Under the pieces are notes generated by a model, which worked only from the letters and a program-made list of their open reading frames with translations, searched no databases and was not told the DNA's origin. A DNA stretch of 64,000 bases from Bacteroidales bacterium (GTDB taxonomy: Bacteria > Bacteroidota > Bacteroidia > Bacteroidales > UBA932). Of the stretch, positions 43,643 through 54,147 are shown in pieces. Both the position numbers and the translations under genes were made by a program. The stretch covers positions 51,488 through 115,487 of the forward strand of contig JAQUBZ010000002.1 in NCBI GenBank assembly GCA_028686425.1, read 5' to 3'. How positions within the stretch are numbered: the stretch's first letter is position 1; each line of letters begins with the position of its first letter.

Positions 43643-44440
43643 ATGCGTTTAAAATTATCAGTTGTATTGCTTTTATCGGTTTTAGCTTCAGTTTCATGTA
43701 AAACCCAGTACGATTTGTTGCTTGAGGGTAACGATGTCGATGCCAAGTATCAGGCAGCTTTCAAATTGTTTGAGGCCAAAAAATATTTGAAGGCAGCCGA
43801 GATGTTCGAATCTCTGTCGCTTGCCACAAAAGGAACGGCACAGGATGACACCGTTCAATTTTATTGGGGATACAGTAATTATAAATATGGAGATTATACC
43901 ATTGCCGAGAATAATTTAAGCCAATTTATTCAGGTATTTCCGGTGAGCCCTTTCACCGAGTATGCCAAATATTTAAGAATAGATTGCCTATATAGAGGTA
44001 CTTATAGATACGAGCTTGACCAAATGCCTACATATAAGGCCCTTTCGGTAATAAATGAATTTATTGTCGAAAATCCCCAATCCGAATATGTGCCGAGATG
44101 TAGGGAGATGGTTGACAACCTCAATGAACGGCTTGAAATGAAAGCCTACAAGTCTGCCTATCTGTATTACCACATGGAGGACTATCTTGCCGCACATTAC
44201 GCCCTTAAAAATGTTTTGAAGGATAATGCAAACAATCGTTATAGGGAGGAAATATTATACTATACAGCACTCTCCGCATACAAATATGCTTTATTGAGTG
44301 TTCAGACCAAACAAAGAGAAAGATACCTCACATTTATTGACGATTACTACAACATAGTGAGTGAATATCCCGAGTCTCAATACAAACAAGAGCTTGACGG
44401 CTTATATGAAAAAGTACAAAAAATATTAAAAAAACAATAA
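43643..44440 (+). CDS. bamD: Outer-membrane assembly lipoprotein BamD
   Basis: A 265-residue lipoprotein with Cys19 in LASVSCKT and five TPR-like repeats, for example AFKLFEAKKYLKAAEMFESL and YGDYTIAENNLSQFIQVFP. BamD binds BamA on the periplasmic side of the outer membrane and helps barrel insertion. The gene order bamD then omega is a Bacteroidota hallmark. The omega gene starts one base after its stop. Confidence 0.93.
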   Translation: MRLKLSVVLLLSVLASVSCKTQYDLLLEGNDVDAKYQAAFKLFEAKKYLKAAEMFESLSLATKGTAQDDTVQFYWGYSNYKYGDYTIAENNLSQFIQVFPVSPFTEYAKYLRIDCLYRGTYRYELDQMPTYKALSVINEFIVENPQSEYVPRCREMVDNLNERLEMKAYKSAYLYYHMEDYLAAHYALKNVLKDNANNRYREEILYYTALSAYKYALLSVQTKQRERYLTFIDDYYNIVSEYPESQYKQELDGLYEKVQKILKKQ

Positions 44441-44441
44441 A

Positions 44442-44759
44442 ATGGAAACTAAATCAAAACAACCGGTGCCAAGCAACACTATTACAAGAGATTTATGCGA
44501 TATCGCAGCTCCGACAGGCAATGTGTATGAATCAACGATGATAATAGCCAAAAGAGCCAACCAGATTGCCGCTGATGTAAAGCAGGAATTAAGCCATAAA
44601 CTTGAAGAATTTTCAAATTATGCAGATACATTGGAAGAGACATTTGAAAACAGAGAGCAAATAGAGATTTCCCGCTATTATGAAAGATTGCCTAAACCGA
44701 CATTGGTTGCAATCAAGGAATTTGAAGACGGGAAGATTTATTATCGTAAAGCGGAATAA
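44442..44759 (+). CDS. rpoZ: RNA polymerase omega subunit (Rpb6-like)
   Basis: A 105-residue protein matching the Bacteroidota omega: ITRDLCDIAAPTGNVYESTM near the start, IIAKRANQIAADVKQELSHKL as the omega/Rpb6 core helix and KPTLVAIKEFEDGKIYYRK at the end. Omega helps fold and stabilise the beta-prime subunit. It lies between bamD (1-base gap) and recN (21-base gap). In many relatives coaBC lies between omega and recN; it is absent here. Confidence 0.88.
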   Translation: METKSKQPVPSNTITRDLCDIAAPTGNVYESTMIIAKRANQIAADVKQELSHKLEEFSNYADTLEETFENREQIEISRYYERLPKPTLVAIKEFEDGKIYYRKAE

Positions 44760-44780
44760 TCGCTCTATTGTCCGATCTCG

Positions 44781-46394
44781 ATGCTTAAAAGATTGATCAT
44801 ACAGAATTATGCATTGATTGACTCCCTCGACATATCGTTTCCGGGGAGTCTTGTCATAATTACAGGTGAAACAGGCGCCGGCAAATCTATTTTGTTAGGC
44901 GCTTTGTCGCTTCTTTTAGGCACTAAGGCGGATGTTTCCGCCTTGAAAGACAAAAACTCCAACTGTGTGGTTGAGGCAGAGTTTACAGGGGAGCAGGATA
45001 TTATATTGAGGAGAGTTGTCACACCACAGGGGAGGTCACGAATCTTTATGAATGACGAGCCTGTTTCGATGGATGAATTGAAAGAGGTATCATCAAGACT
45101 TATAGATATTCACGCTCAGCATCAGCAACTTCTTCTCGCCGATCGCAAGTTTCAGATGGCGGTTCTTGACCATTATGCCCATCTTGCAGAAGAGTTGCGT
45201 CAATACACTTCCGATTATGATCGATTTACAGCTATAGACAATGAAATAAGGGAGCTTGAATTACGTCTTTCAGAAAGTGAAAAGAACAGGGAATATATAG
45301 AATATCAATATGGACAATTAAATGATGCAAAACTCATTGACGGAGAGCTTGAAGAATTGGAGGCAGAGCAGAAGCAACTCTCTAACAGTGAGCAGATTAA
45401 AGCAAACATCTCCGCCATCGAAGATATTTACAATAGTGAAGAGTTTTCCGTATTGACCCGACTTAAAGAGATTGAATCACTGCTCGACAAGATGAAGGAT
45501 TTTATTCCCGAATTTGATCAGCTTTCTCAAAGGGTATCTTCGGCAAGGATTGAATTGAGGGATATTGAGAGTGATATTGTGTTAAAAGGAGAGAAAATTT
45601 CATCTTCACCCGAGAGGCTTCAGGCAGTGGATGACCGCCTTGCCATGATTTATGATTTATTCAGAAAGCACGGTGTATCCACAATTGCCGAATTGATTGA
45701 AATTAAAGAAAAGTTGTCTGTCGAGCTCGGTAGGAATGTAGATTTGTCCAATGAAAAGGAATCTCTGCAAAAGAAATATAATCTATTGAAAGATAAATGC
45801 AGCCAAGAGGCTGAAAATATTCATAATAAGCGAATTGAGTATGCTCCTCGTCTCTCGGCAACCATTATGGAGGCCATCCGTTCATTGGAAATGCCACAGG
45901 CTTTGTTCAAGGTGGAGGTTGTCTCTAAAAATGATTGGGGAAGGGATGGAAAAGATGATGTATTGTACTATTTTTCGGCCAACGGAGGAGTCTCTCTTAA
46001 AGAGTTGTCCAAGTGTGCCTCAGGAGGGGAATTATCGCGTATTATGCTGTGTATAAAAGCATTAATGGCTAAATACGTAGGGATGCCGTCAATGATTTTT
46101 GATGAAATAGATACAGGAGTGTCAGGAAGCATTGCCGACAAAATGGGCAATCTGATAGGGGAGATGGGCAAACACATGCAGGTATTTGCAATAACGCATT
46201 TACCGCAGGTGGCAAGTAAAGGTACGGCGCATTATCTTGTATATAAAGAAATTACAGAACACGGAGAGGCTCGCTCCAATATAAAGGCTATTGATGGGGA
46301 GGCTCGTGTGATGGAGATAGCAAGGATGCTCAGCGGAGCGGAACTGACTCCGGAAGCAATAGCCAATGCCGGAGTGTTGTTACGAAATAATTGA
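44781..46394 (+). CDS. recN: DNA repair ATPase RecN
   Basis: A 537-residue SMC-like protein. Walker A is GETGAGKS (29-36), with the QHQQLL and LDHYA region after it. A central coiled coil spans about 145-330, and the signature [11 protein letters not shown] and Walker [12 protein letters not shown] lie near 410-440. RecN gathers DNA ends for double-strand break repair. Length is normal for the family. nagB follows after 14 bases. Confidence 0.95.
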   Translation: MLKRLIIQNYALIDSLDISFPGSLVIITGETGAGKSILLGALSLLLGTKADVSALKDKNSNCVVEAEFTGEQDIILRRVVTPQGRSRIFMNDEPVSMDELKEVSSRLIDIHAQHQQLLLADRKFQMAVLDHYAHLAEELRQYTSDYDRFTAIDNEIRELELRLSESEKNREYIEYQYGQLNDAKLIDGELEELEAEQKQLSNSEQIKANISAIEDIYNSEEFSVLTRLKEIESLLDKMKDFIPEFDQLSQRVSSARIELRDIESDIVLKGEKISSSPERLQAVDDRLAMIYDLFRKHGVSTIAELIEIKEKLSVELGRNVDLSNEKESLQKKYNLLKDKCSQEAENIHNKRIEYAPRLSATIMEAIRSLEMPQALFKVEVVSKNDWGRDGKDDVLYYFSANGGVSLKELSKCASGGELSRIMLCIKALMAKYVGMPSMIFDEIDTGVSGSIADKMGNLIGEMGKHMQVFAITHLPQVASKGTAHYLVYKEITEHGEARSNIKAIDGEARVMEIARMLSGAELTPEAIANAGVLLRNN

Positions 46395-46408
46395 TAAAAC
46401 CAAATACT

Positions 46409-47224
46409 ATGAGAGTAATTATTGAAGAATCGTATGGTAAGATGTCGCAATGGGCGGCTGCATACATTGTAAACAGGATTAACAGTTTTGCACCTACTTC
46501 CGATAAGCCGTTTGTTCTCGGCCTGCCTACAGGCTCAACTCCTATCGGCACATATAAAGAGTTGATTCACCTCTGCAAAACCGGCAAAGTCTCCTTTGAA
46601 AATGTAGTGACTTTCAATATGGATGAATACATCGGGATTCCGGAAAATCATCCTGAGAGCTACCATACATTTATGTGGGATCACTTTTTCTCGCATATCA
46701 ACATCAAAAGAGAGAATGTAAATATATTGAACGGTAATGCCGAAGACGTTGAATCGGAGTGCTCAAGATATGAACAGAAAATAGCTTCATACGGTGGAAT
46801 TAACCTGTTTATGGGAGGAATAGGACCGGATGGCCATATTGCTTTCAATGAACCTGGATCTTCACTAAGTTCACGCACAAGGGTAAAATCTCTCACAACA
46901 GATACAATTATAGCCAATTCGCGTTTCTTCGATCAGGATATAAACAAAGTACCTAAAACGGCTCTGACAGTCGGTGTCGGTACGGTAATGGATGCGGAAG
47001 AGGTGCTTATCCTTGCAAACGGTCATAACAAGGCGAGAGCCCTGTATCACGCTATCGAGGGGTCTGTCAATCACATGTGGACTATTTCAGTACTTCAAAT
47101 GCACCGTAAAGGTATAATCGTGTGTGATGATGCGGCCACAGTTGAATTGAAAGTAGGCACTGTAAATTATTTTAAAGATATAGAAAAGAAAAATCTTGAC
47201 CCGACTTCACTTCTAAAAAAATAA
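46409..47224 (+). CDS. nagB: Glucosamine-6-phosphate deaminase
   Basis: A 271-residue enzyme starting at the ATG at 46409. Motifs are [16 protein letters not shown], the catalytic aspartate in [28 protein letters not shown] with its catalytic Asp, His and Glu, and [15 protein letters not shown]. It converts glucosamine-6-phosphate to fructose-6-phosphate and ammonia, feeding amino sugars into glycolysis. It may serve wall recycling or sugars freed by the GH18 enzyme. The aminopeptidase gene begins five bases downstream. Confidence 0.96.
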   Translation: MRVIIEESYGKMSQWAAAYIVNRINSFAPTSDKPFVLGLPTGSTPIGTYKELIHLCKTGKVSFENVVTFNMDEYIGIPENHPESYHTFMWDHFFSHINIKRENVNILNGNAEDVESECSRYEQKIASYGGINLFMGGIGPDGHIAFNEPGSSLSSRTRVKSLTTDTIIANSRFFDQDINKVPKTALTVGVGTVMDAEEVLILANGHNKARALYHAIEGSVNHMWTISVLQMHRKGIIVCDDAATVELKVGTVNYFKDIEKKNLDPTSLLKK

Positions 47225-47229
47225 TCGTC

Positions 47230-49017
47230 ATGGACAGGGCAACAGCTTTAAAAGATCTCCGTGCCTGTTTGAAAACAATAGGTGTCGATGCAATGATAAT
47301 TCCTTCAAACGATTGTCATTTCGGTGAGTACGTACAAAATTATTTTTGCGTTCGTGCGTGGCTGAGTGGATTTGACGGATCGGCGGGGACTTTGGTTGTA
47401 ACAGCGGATAAGGCTCTGCTTTGGACCGATTCGCGCTATTTTATACAAGCCGCCGATCAACTTAAGGGGAGTGAAATCGAGCTGATGAAGATGAGAATGG
47501 AGGGAACTCCTACAGTTGAAGAATGGCTTAACACTCATTTTCGGGGGGACAGCAGTTTCCGTGTAGCCATAGACGGCTCCATATTTTCAATAGAGGAATA
47601 TAATACACTCTCTTCCAAATTGTCCGGCAGCGTAGTTGTTATAGATGATCCATTCAATAAAATATGGAAAGAGAGGGAACCCATTCATTTCGGGCATATC
47701 GATTTACTTGATGAACGCTATTCCGGAGAATCGGTGATTTCCAAGAGGCAGAGGATAGCAGAGGCATTGCAGATGGAAGATGAGAACACTGTTTATATTC
47801 TCTCAAAATGCGACGATATTATGTATCTCTGCAATTTGAGAGGCTGTGATGTGGACTACAATCCGGTAGCACTCTCTTATGCAGTAGTCAGAAAAGACTT
47901 TATCATTATTTTCGGCAATGAGACATCTTTCTCGGCTCAGGCACATGAATATCTTGCATATCAATCTATTGCAATACTGCCATATAACACATTTTTCGGC
48001 TATTTGGAGCAACTTTCGCCGGATGTGCGAAAGATTGTAAAATACGATTCGACTTCGGTTAAGGTCAGGGAGTCTGCCGGAAATATAAATCTGGTTGAGG
48101 ATCCTACTCCGGGAGGTACTGTTTCATACTTGAAAAGCATAAAAAACGATACCGAAACAGATGGCTTCAAGGAGGCTTTTCTGATGGATGGGATTGCATG
48201 GTGCAAATTGCTGAAATATATTGACGACAACATTGAGACTGGTACGTTGAACGAATATAATGTAGCTCGACAACTTATTGAATATCGAAAACAATGTATC
48301 GATTACAGAGGTGAAAGTTTCGAGCCGATTGTAGCGATGAATGCAAATGCCGCTTCCGCTCATTACAGTGTATCAAACGCACAAGATGCCGCCAAAATCA
48401 TTCCTGAAGGCTTTTTGCTGATGGATACAGGTGCACATTATCTTTTCGGGACCACCGATACGACAAGGACCGTCTCTCTATCACCTCTCTCTCAAGTTCA
48501 GATGGATGATTATACATTGGTACTCAAAGGGATGATTCAGCTTTCGATGGCTGTATTTCCGAAAGGGACACGCGGTTCACAACTTGATATTCTTGCCCGC
48601 GGCCCGATAATGAACAAAGGTAAAATGTATTTTCATGGCACAGGCCATGGAATAGGACATTATCTTTGTGTGCATGAGGGACCGCAAAGTATCAGAATGG
48701 AATATAATCCGGTAACTCTCGAGCCTGGGATGATTCAATCAAATGAGCCTGCCGTATATGTTGAGGGAAAGTATGGAATAAGGACCGAAAACGTAATTCT
48801 GGTCACTTCTTATCGCAAAAATGATGTCAATACGTTCTATAACTTCGAGACACTGACACTCGTGCCGATTGACACAAAGTGCATCAATAAGGATCTGCTG
48901 GGTGAATCGTGTATCGAATGGCTTAATGACTATCACAGACAGGTATTCGACTCACTCTCTCCGTATCTCTCCGATGAGGAAAATGTCTGGCTGAGCCAAA
49001 AGACAGCTGCTATCTGA
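47230..49017 (+). CDS. pepP: Xaa-Pro aminopeptidase (M24B, aminopeptidase P)
   Basis: A 595-residue cytoplasmic metallopeptidase with two creatinase-like N-terminal domains (WLSGFDGSAGTLVVT and LLWTDSRYFIQA) and a pita-bread catalytic domain. The metal ligands are in MDTGAHYLFGTTDTTR (two Asp), GTGHGIGHYL (His), SNEPAVY (Glu) and GIRTENV (Glu). The size matches the three-domain eukaryote-like form found in Bacteroidota. It removes N-terminal residues before proline. It overlaps the opposite LysM gene by eight bases. Confidence 0.93.
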   Translation: MDRATALKDLRACLKTIGVDAMIIPSNDCHFGEYVQNYFCVRAWLSGFDGSAGTLVVTADKALLWTDSRYFIQAADQLKGSEIELMKMRMEGTPTVEEWLNTHFRGDSSFRVAIDGSIFSIEEYNTLSSKLSGSVVVIDDPFNKIWKEREPIHFGHIDLLDERYSGESVISKRQRIAEALQMEDENTVYILSKCDDIMYLCNLRGCDVDYNPVALSYAVVRKDFIIIFGNETSFSAQAHEYLAYQSIAILPYNTFFGYLEQLSPDVRKIVKYDSTSVKVRESAGNINLVEDPTPGGTVSYLKSIKNDTETDGFKEAFLMDGIAWCKLLKYIDDNIETGTLNEYNVARQLIEYRKQCIDYRGESFEPIVAMNANAASAHYSVSNAQDAAKIIPEGFLLMDTGAHYLFGTTDTTRTVSLSPLSQVQMDDYTLVLKGMIQLSMAVFPKGTRGSQLDILARGPIMNKGKMYFHGTGHGIGHYLCVHEGPQSIRMEYNPVTLEPGMIQSNEPAVYVEGKYGIRTENVILVTSYRKNDVNTFYNFETLTLVPIDTKCINKDLLGESCIEWLNDYHRQVFDSLSPYLSDEENVWLSQKTAAI

Positions 49018-50731
49018 CCGAAATCGAATAGTCCGGAAGGTATTCTATCTCTTTGATTCCCTTGTTTACAAAGCCTCCGCCATCTATTTGAACGAATTGG
49101 ATATTGCTTTGCAGCAGGTTCATCTTGTAGTATGTTACGTAATCTATAAAATTGCCGCCGAAGTCCATAAGAGCGTTTAAGAAATATGTCAGAATATCAT
49201 ATCCCTGAAATGCAAAAGGAGATGGTTCGGTGTTGAACAAAGCACGATACCTACTTAGAAACTTCACAGTCTCTTCTGAAGAATAATCTACAAAATATGC
49301 TGCGGATGTGTGCATATTGAGGTCGTTGAAAAATTCGGCATCAATACTTTCGTAATTTCTTATTTTGTTGCTTCCGTAGAGAGTTATAGGGACTTGTGAA
49401 AGGGAGAGCACTTTCATATTTCTGACAGCATCGGATGCAAAAGCCTCATCTTCCGAGGCTATAATCACTTTGTGCCTCACATTAGTGCTCATTACACGTT
49501 TCAGAGAGTCTGTAATCTCTCTTCCGCGGAGGATATTGTATTTAATCTCATTGTAAGGGGTATGATTGTTGTCCAATATACCTTTTATATTGTTGACATA
49601 ACTATCCTCCTCACCTGATGCATTATACATAATGGTCAATTTTTCATGCGAATCGACTTTTATGTTGCCTATCAGGTGGGCAAGCTGAGTTTGGACAGAA
49701 GCCGGAACCTGAAAGAAATAACGGTTGTTTTCGACTATGTATTCGGCTTTATGATCCATTGGAGAGACAAAAGGTATCTTGTGCAATTTGCAGTAATTGG
49801 CAAATTCCGGAATGTCCCTCGACTCGACAGGTCCGATGACCAAATTGCTCCCCGACAACATATTTCCCTGAAAAATTTCTCCAATCCATGAGTGATTGGC
49901 AAGGTCGATTACATTGAGAGAGATGTTCAGTCCATCTTTTTTCATTTGGTTCACAGCAAGGAGAGCTCCGCTGTAGAAATCGAGATAATTTGAAGAAGGG
50001 GTGGTTGATTGTGCGTTGAAGGGGAGGATGATTGATATTCTGACAGGATTTCTCTCCGAAAAATGGTCAATGCTTTTCAAATGTTCCATTTTAGCGAGTG
50101 CATCCGCTTCATCCATAGGACGTTCGACATAATTCTCAACAATCGTTCTGCTTTGGTCCTCTTCGCTGATTACCCCCTTTTGTTCCGGGACAATCTCCGT
50201 TTCTTTTGCAGTATTCAGCGGAATTTTGATGATCTGTCTTGTCTCGACACTTGCCTTGGACAATTTATTGAACAAAACAATATCTTCAACACTTACATTA
50301 TATTTTTTGGCAATCGAATTGAGGGTTTCATACCACTTTACCTTATGTTCCTTATAATCAGGTGATTGCTCTGTTTTATCCGCTTTGTCGTCTATTGCCG
50401 ATACGGTATCGGCTGCCGCAACATTTGCAGCAGCCTCCGCCGCCGTATTTTCTATTGATTGTTTAGTTACAGGGATGAAAATGATACTTCCCGCTTTCAG
50501 GCCGTCTTTGAGAGTCGAATTGTTGTTGAGCAACTCTTCCGTGGTGACTCCATAGGCTTTACATATTGAAAACACAGTCTGTTTCGGCTGTACTTTGTGT
50601 ACGTAAAATATTGCGCCGTTGATATTGGCTTTTTCTTTGGAAATCCGTACCGGAACCGGCTCCGTGCTTTGTCCGTATGCGCTCATCGAAAATACGAAAA
50701 GCAGTGCGAGTATCAAATATCGTTTCATCAT
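49010..50731 (-). CDS. LysM protein with ABC-binding-like (PBP1-type) domain
   Basis: A 573-residue exported protein (signal peptide ending near AYGQ, 21). Two LysM repeats lie at about 43-88 (YVHKVQPKQTVFSICKAYG) and 128-172 (HKVKWYETLNSIAKKYNVS), linked by an Ala/Asp-rich stretch. From about 225 on is a type I periplasmic-binding fold (ISIILPFNAQSTTPSSNYLD, then VIGPVESRDIPEFANY). LysM binds peptidoglycan, so it is likely a periplasmic, wall-bound protein, perhaps LpoA-like. It follows purC by 12 bases, a known Bacteroidota pairing. Confidence 0.88.
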   Translation of the reverse strand: MMKRYLILALLFVFSMSAYGQSTEPVPVRISKEKANINGAIFYVHKVQPKQTVFSICKAYGVTTEELLNNNSTLKDGLKAGSIIFIPVTKQSIENTAAEAAANVAAADTVSAIDDKADKTEQSPDYKEHKVKWYETLNSIAKKYNVSVEDIVLFNKLSKASVETRQIIKIPLNTAKETEIVPEQKGVISEEDQSRTIVENYVERPMDEADALAKMEHLKSIDHFSERNPVRISIILPFNAQSTTPSSNYLDFYSGALLAVNQMKKDGLNISLNVIDLANHSWIGEIFQGNMLSGSNLVIGPVESRDIPEFANYCKLHKIPFVSPMDHKAEYIVENNRYFFQVPASVQTQLAHLIGNIKVDSHEKLTIMYNASGEEDSYVNNIKGILDNNHTPYNEIKYNILRGREITDSLKRVMSTNVRHKVIIASEDEAFASDAVRNMKVLSLSQVPITLYGSNKIRNYESIDAEFFNDLNMHTSAAYFVDYSSEETVKFLSRYRALFNTEPSPFAFQGYDILTYFLNALMDFGGNFIDYVTYYKMNLLQSNIQFVQIDGGGFVNKGIKEIEYLPDYSISVR

Positions 50732-50743
50732 CCTGTATCGGTA

Positions 50744-51697
50744 TTACAGCTCGAGACGAGCAATCATATTTTTAACATTTCCCTCTATGCGGTCATAAAT
50801 ATCGTTATATGGTTCCTTTACAAATTTCCTGCCTGTAATGTGTTCATACAATTCAATGTATCTGTCAGAAATGATATTTACCCTTTCTTCGGTCATTTCG
50901 GGAACTTTCTGTCCTTCCTTTCCGCTGAAATTGTGTTCCATAAGCCATTCGCGTACAAACTCTTTGGATAGCTGACGCTGCTGTTCTCCCTTGTCAAACA
51001 ATTCCTGATAAGAGTCTGCATAGAAATATCGTGAAGAGTCGGGAGTATGGATTTCGTCAATCAGGTAGATTTCACCGTCTTTTTTGCCGAATTCATATTT
51101 GGTGTCAACGAGGATAAGTCCTTGTCCGGCAGCAATCTCACAACCTCTTTTGTATAGAGCTAAAGTTATGCGTTCCAATTCTTTGTAATCCTGCTCGGAG
51201 ATAAGTCCCTTTGCTATAATCTCTTCACGGCTTATGTCCTGGTCGTGGTCTCCGATTTCAGCCTTGGTTGTAGGTGTGATGATAGGCTCTTCAAATTTCT
51301 GGTGTTCTCTCATACCTTCAGGAATATGGACACCGCAAATTTCTCGTGCACCTTCTTTGTACGCTCTCCATGAGCTGCCGGTCAGATAGCCCCTGACAAT
51401 CATCTCAACCGGAAGTGATTGGCATTTGTAGCCGACTGTGACCATTGGGTCGGGTGATGCTATTTTCCAATTTTTGACAATATCCGAAGTCAAATCGAGG
51501 AAATAAGAGGCAATCTGGTTAAGAACCTGCCCCTTGTAAGGAATTCCTTTAGGCAGGACTACGTCAAAAGCCGAAATCCTGTCAGTTGCAACCATTACAA
51601 GATATTTGTCCGCAATGGTATAAACATCCCTGACTTTTCCAATGTATTTGGCAGTCTGTCCGGAAAAGTCAAATTCAGTACGTGTAATAGCATTCAT
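50744..51697 (-). CDS. purC: SAICAR synthase PurC
   Basis: A 317-residue enzyme of purine synthesis that joins CAIR and aspartate using ATP. SAICAR-synthetase features include [56 protein letters not shown] and [11 protein letters not shown] with [12 protein letters not shown]. It belongs to the longer form found in Bacteroidota and eukaryote-like sets. It lies upstream of the LysM gene and after the terminator at 51721-51765. Confidence 0.96.
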   Translation of the reverse strand: MNAITRTEFDFSGQTAKYIGKVRDVYTIADKYLVMVATDRISAFDVVLPKGIPYKGQVLNQIASYFLDLTSDIVKNWKIASPDPMVTVGYKCQSLPVEMIVRGYLTGSSWRAYKEGAREICGVHIPEGMREHQKFEEPIITPTTKAEIGDHDQDISREEIIAKGLISEQDYKELERITLALYKRGCEIAAGQGLILVDTKYEFGKKDGEIYLIDEIHTPDSSRYFYADSYQELFDKGEQQRQLSKEFVREWLMEHNFSGKEGQKVPEMTEERVNIISDRYIELYEHITGRKFVKEPYNDIYDRIEGNVKNMIARLEL

Positions 51698-51720
51698 TGT
51701 TGTAAATTGTTACTTTTGAA

Positions 51721-51765
51721 ATATGCCGTATCCATATAGTATTGCACTAAACAGATACGGCATAT
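51721..51765 (-). terminator. Hairpin between ompH and purC
   Basis: A perfect 12-pair stem joins ATATGCCGTATC (51721-51732) to GATACGGCATAT (51754-51765). The minus-strand T-run after it is short, so termination may be partial. Confidence 0.65.
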
Positions 51766-51782
51766 TGTATTTCCGTTAAAAA

Positions 51783-52403
51783 TTATTTACTATTCCTGTT
51801 TTTGATATATTCTTCATTAAGTCCTGCTACAACATCCTGAGTAATATCGAGAGCGGGATTTCCTACTATCACGATATTGGTGGCCGTACTTGTGGTAAGA
51901 ATCATTGCATAATCGTGAGTTTTGTTGTATTCTTCAAGAAAAGTCTTGATGGCATCCATAACTTTATTGTTGAGAACGTATTCTTCTTCCTGAAGTTCCA
52001 TCTGTTTCTGATTGGCAAGATTCTGCAGGTCCTGCTGACGTTTGAGCAAACCTTGCTGCTGCTGCTCTGCAACCGAACGTGTCAGGAGTCCTTTGTTAAT
52101 CTGATTTTCAAAAGCCTTTCCGTCACTTTCAAGTTTTCTTCCCTGTTTTTGAAGGTCATCCTGAACTGTTTGTGCTTTGCTCTCAAATGCAGAACGCAAA
52201 TCGTTGAAATAGTCATACTGCATAATCAAAGTGTCGATTTGAACATATACGATGTCGCCTGCAACTGCCGACGAGCCTTCGGTAAGAATGTTTGCACCTT
52301 TTTGAGATTTTTTAGTACCTGCAGGGCCTGCTAAAAATAAAACCAAAACAGCCGCAGCCAATACAACAGCCACGATGCTTAGAATGAGAGGAGTCTTTTT
52401 CAT
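51783..52403 (-). CDS. OmpH/Skp-like chaperone with N-terminal membrane anchor
   Basis: A 206-residue protein. Residues 6-28 are a hydrophobic signal-anchor (ILSIVAVVLAAAVLVLFLAG), and a long helical coiled coil spans about 65-160 (LQKQGRKLESDGKAFENQI and LLKRQQDLQNLANQKQMELQ). The C-terminal ILTTSTATNIVIVGNPALDIT and DVVAGLNEEY match OmpH. Skp-type chaperones carry unfolded outer-membrane proteins across the periplasm. It is a third OmpH copy, apart from the pair behind bamA, and seems to be tethered rather than free. Confidence 0.85.
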   Translation of the reverse strand: MKKTPLILSIVAVVLAAAVLVLFLAGPAGTKKSQKGANILTEGSSAVAGDIVYVQIDTLIMQYDYFNDLRSAFESKAQTVQDDLQKQGRKLESDGKAFENQINKGLLTRSVAEQQQQGLLKRQQDLQNLANQKQMELQEEEYVLNNKVMDAIKTFLEEYNKTHDYAMILTTSTATNIVIVGNPALDITQDVVAGLNEEYIKNRNSK

Positions 52404-52446
52404 AAAATGATAAATATTTAATTAAATTATTGTCGCGTAATTCGTG

Positions 52447-52454
52447 CAAATATA
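52447..52454 (-). promoter_or_regulatory. -7 box of the anchored ompH gene
   Basis: TATATTTG on the minus strand in the gap after pdxJ, 43 bases before the ATG. Confidence 0.45.
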
Positions 52455-52462
52455 GTCAAAAA

Positions 52463-53176
52463 TTATTTAACAGCTTCTAAATATGCTTTAATCGTTTTTT
52501 CCAACCCCATATAAATGGAGTCGCAAATGAGTGCGTGACCTATCGAAACTTCGAGAAGCCCCGGAATCACTTCGTGAAAATAACGGAGATTGTCGAGATT
52601 CAAGTCGTGACCGGCGTTCAGCCCCAAACCGCATTTGAGAGCCTGTTCGGCAGCCTTGAGATAAGGTTCGACAGCTTGCTCGCGGTTGATGTGATAATTT
52701 GCCGCGTATGATTCGGTATAAAGTTCCACTCTTTTGGTTCCGGTTTCAACCGCATACTTGATCATCTCTACATCGGGATCCACAAAAACGGATGTTCTGA
52801 TCCCTTCGGAATTAAATATCGAACAGATTCCCTTAAGATAGTCGAGATTCTTCTTTGTGTCCCATCCCGCATTGGATGTCAGTACATTGTGAGCGTCAGG
52901 GACAAGGGTCACCTGTGCCGGATGCACTTCAAGTACAAGATTGATAAAAGAGTCGATAGGATTGCCTTCAATATTGAATTCCGTAGTAAGAATCGGTTTG
53001 AGTGAAGTCACATCATCATATTTGATGTGTCTTCCGTCAGGTCGCGGATGCACGGTGATACCCTGTGCTCCGAATTTTTCACAATCGAGGGCCACTTTCA
53101 ACACGTCAGGAAGGTTCCCTCCCCTTGCATTTCGAAGGGTTGCAATTTTGTTGATATTTACACTGAGTTTTGTCAT
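52463..53176 (-). CDS. pdxJ: Pyridoxine 5'-phosphate synthase PdxJ
   Basis: A 237-residue TIM-barrel enzyme that condenses deoxyxylulose 5-phosphate with 3-amino-2-oxopropyl phosphate in vitamin B6 synthesis. Motifs are [17 protein letters not shown] at the start, [53 protein letters not shown] and [11 protein letters not shown]. It is complete and of normal length. It diverges from nadK. Confidence 0.96.
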   Translation of the reverse strand: MTKLSVNINKIATLRNARGGNLPDVLKVALDCEKFGAQGITVHPRPDGRHIKYDDVTSLKPILTTEFNIEGNPIDSFINLVLEVHPAQVTLVPDAHNVLTSNAGWDTKKNLDYLKGICSIFNSEGIRTSVFVDPDVEMIKYAVETGTKRVELYTESYAANYHINREQAVEPYLKAAEQALKCGLGLNAGHDLNLDNLRYFHEVIPGLLEVSIGHALICDSIYMGLEKTIKAYLEAVK

Positions 53177-53197
53177 CTTTCTACAAAAATAAATATT

Positions 53198-53230
53198 TTT
53201 GGCAAAATTGCATATTTAATGGTACATTTG
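53198..53230 (+). promoter_or_regulatory. Promoter of nadK
   Basis: TTTG (53198-53201), a 21-base spacer and TACATTTG (53223-53230), ten bases before the ATG. A divergent -7 box TATTTTTG (53191-53184) precedes pdxJ. Confidence 0.6.
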
Positions 53231-53240
53231 AAAAATAAAG

Positions 53241-54146
53241 ATGAAAAAGATGAAAATTGCACTTTTCGGAAGAGATATGACAGATGCCGACAATTTGGTC
53301 AGATTGAAGGTTTTATTAGACACATTACACGATAAAAAGGCTGACTTGTGCTATTTTGAGGCGTTTTACAGAAGTCTTGTCGGCAATAAATCCCTGAAAA
53401 TTCCGGCAGGATCCTTTTTTACTTCGGCTCAAGATTTGCCGGATGATACAAATCTGTTCCTTTCCCTTGGTGGAGACGGTACATTTTTATCCTCGCTCTC
53501 TTTTGTTCGGGACAGAGGAATCCCCCTTGCAGGTATCAATTTCGGGAGGCTCGGATTTCTTACCACCGCCAAAGTGGGCAAAGATGCACCGGGGTGGATT
53601 GATGATCTTCTGAATAGCAACTATTCGATTCAGGAGCGATCTCTGCTGAAAATCGAAACTTCCTCCATTCCGCATGATTTTTATCCGTATGCGGTTAATG
53701 AAGTCTCCATACAGCGCAAGGATTCGCTGATGCTTTCGATAGATGTTGTTATTGACTCTCTCGCATTGCCTACATATTGGGCGGACGGACTCGTTATTTC
53801 CACTCCTACGGGCAGCACGGCATATTCGCTGAGTGTGGGCGGGCCGATTGTGATGCCCGATTCCAAAGTTATGATTATCGCCCCTATAGCTCCGCACAAC
53901 CTGAATGTAAGACCGCTTGTGGTTCCTGTCGATTCGATGCTCGAAATTGTTGTACATTCGAGAAGAGAAGATGCCGCCGTGACAATTGACAATAGGACAT
54001 TCACCATCCCTTCTAAGGAAAAAATAGTAATCACGAAAGGGGAGTATTGTTTCAAGTACGTCTCTCTTTTCGACAATAATTTTATTGCAGCCCTGAAAAA
54101 CAAACTTCTTTGGGGTGAGGACAAACGGAATGATTTAACATTATAG
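53241..54146 (+). CDS. nadK: NAD kinase
   Basis: A 301-residue enzyme that makes NADP from NAD. The phosphate-binding GGDGTFL is at 77-83, followed by GINFGRLGFLTT, NEVSIQRKD and the catalytic-region STPTGSTAYSLSVGGPIV. The C-terminal IAPHNLNVRPLVVP matches. uppS begins one base after its stop, and both probably share the nadK promoter. Confidence 0.95.
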   Translation: MKKMKIALFGRDMTDADNLVRLKVLLDTLHDKKADLCYFEAFYRSLVGNKSLKIPAGSFFTSAQDLPDDTNLFLSLGGDGTFLSSLSFVRDRGIPLAGINFGRLGFLTTAKVGKDAPGWIDDLLNSNYSIQERSLLKIETSSIPHDFYPYAVNEVSIQRKDSLMLSIDVVIDSLALPTYWADGLVISTPTGSTAYSLSVGGPIVMPDSKVMIIAPIAPHNLNVRPLVVPVDSMLEIVVHSRREDAAVTIDNRTFTIPSKEKIVITKGEYCFKYVSLFDNNFIAALKNKLLWGEDKRNDLTL

Positions 54147-54147
54147 T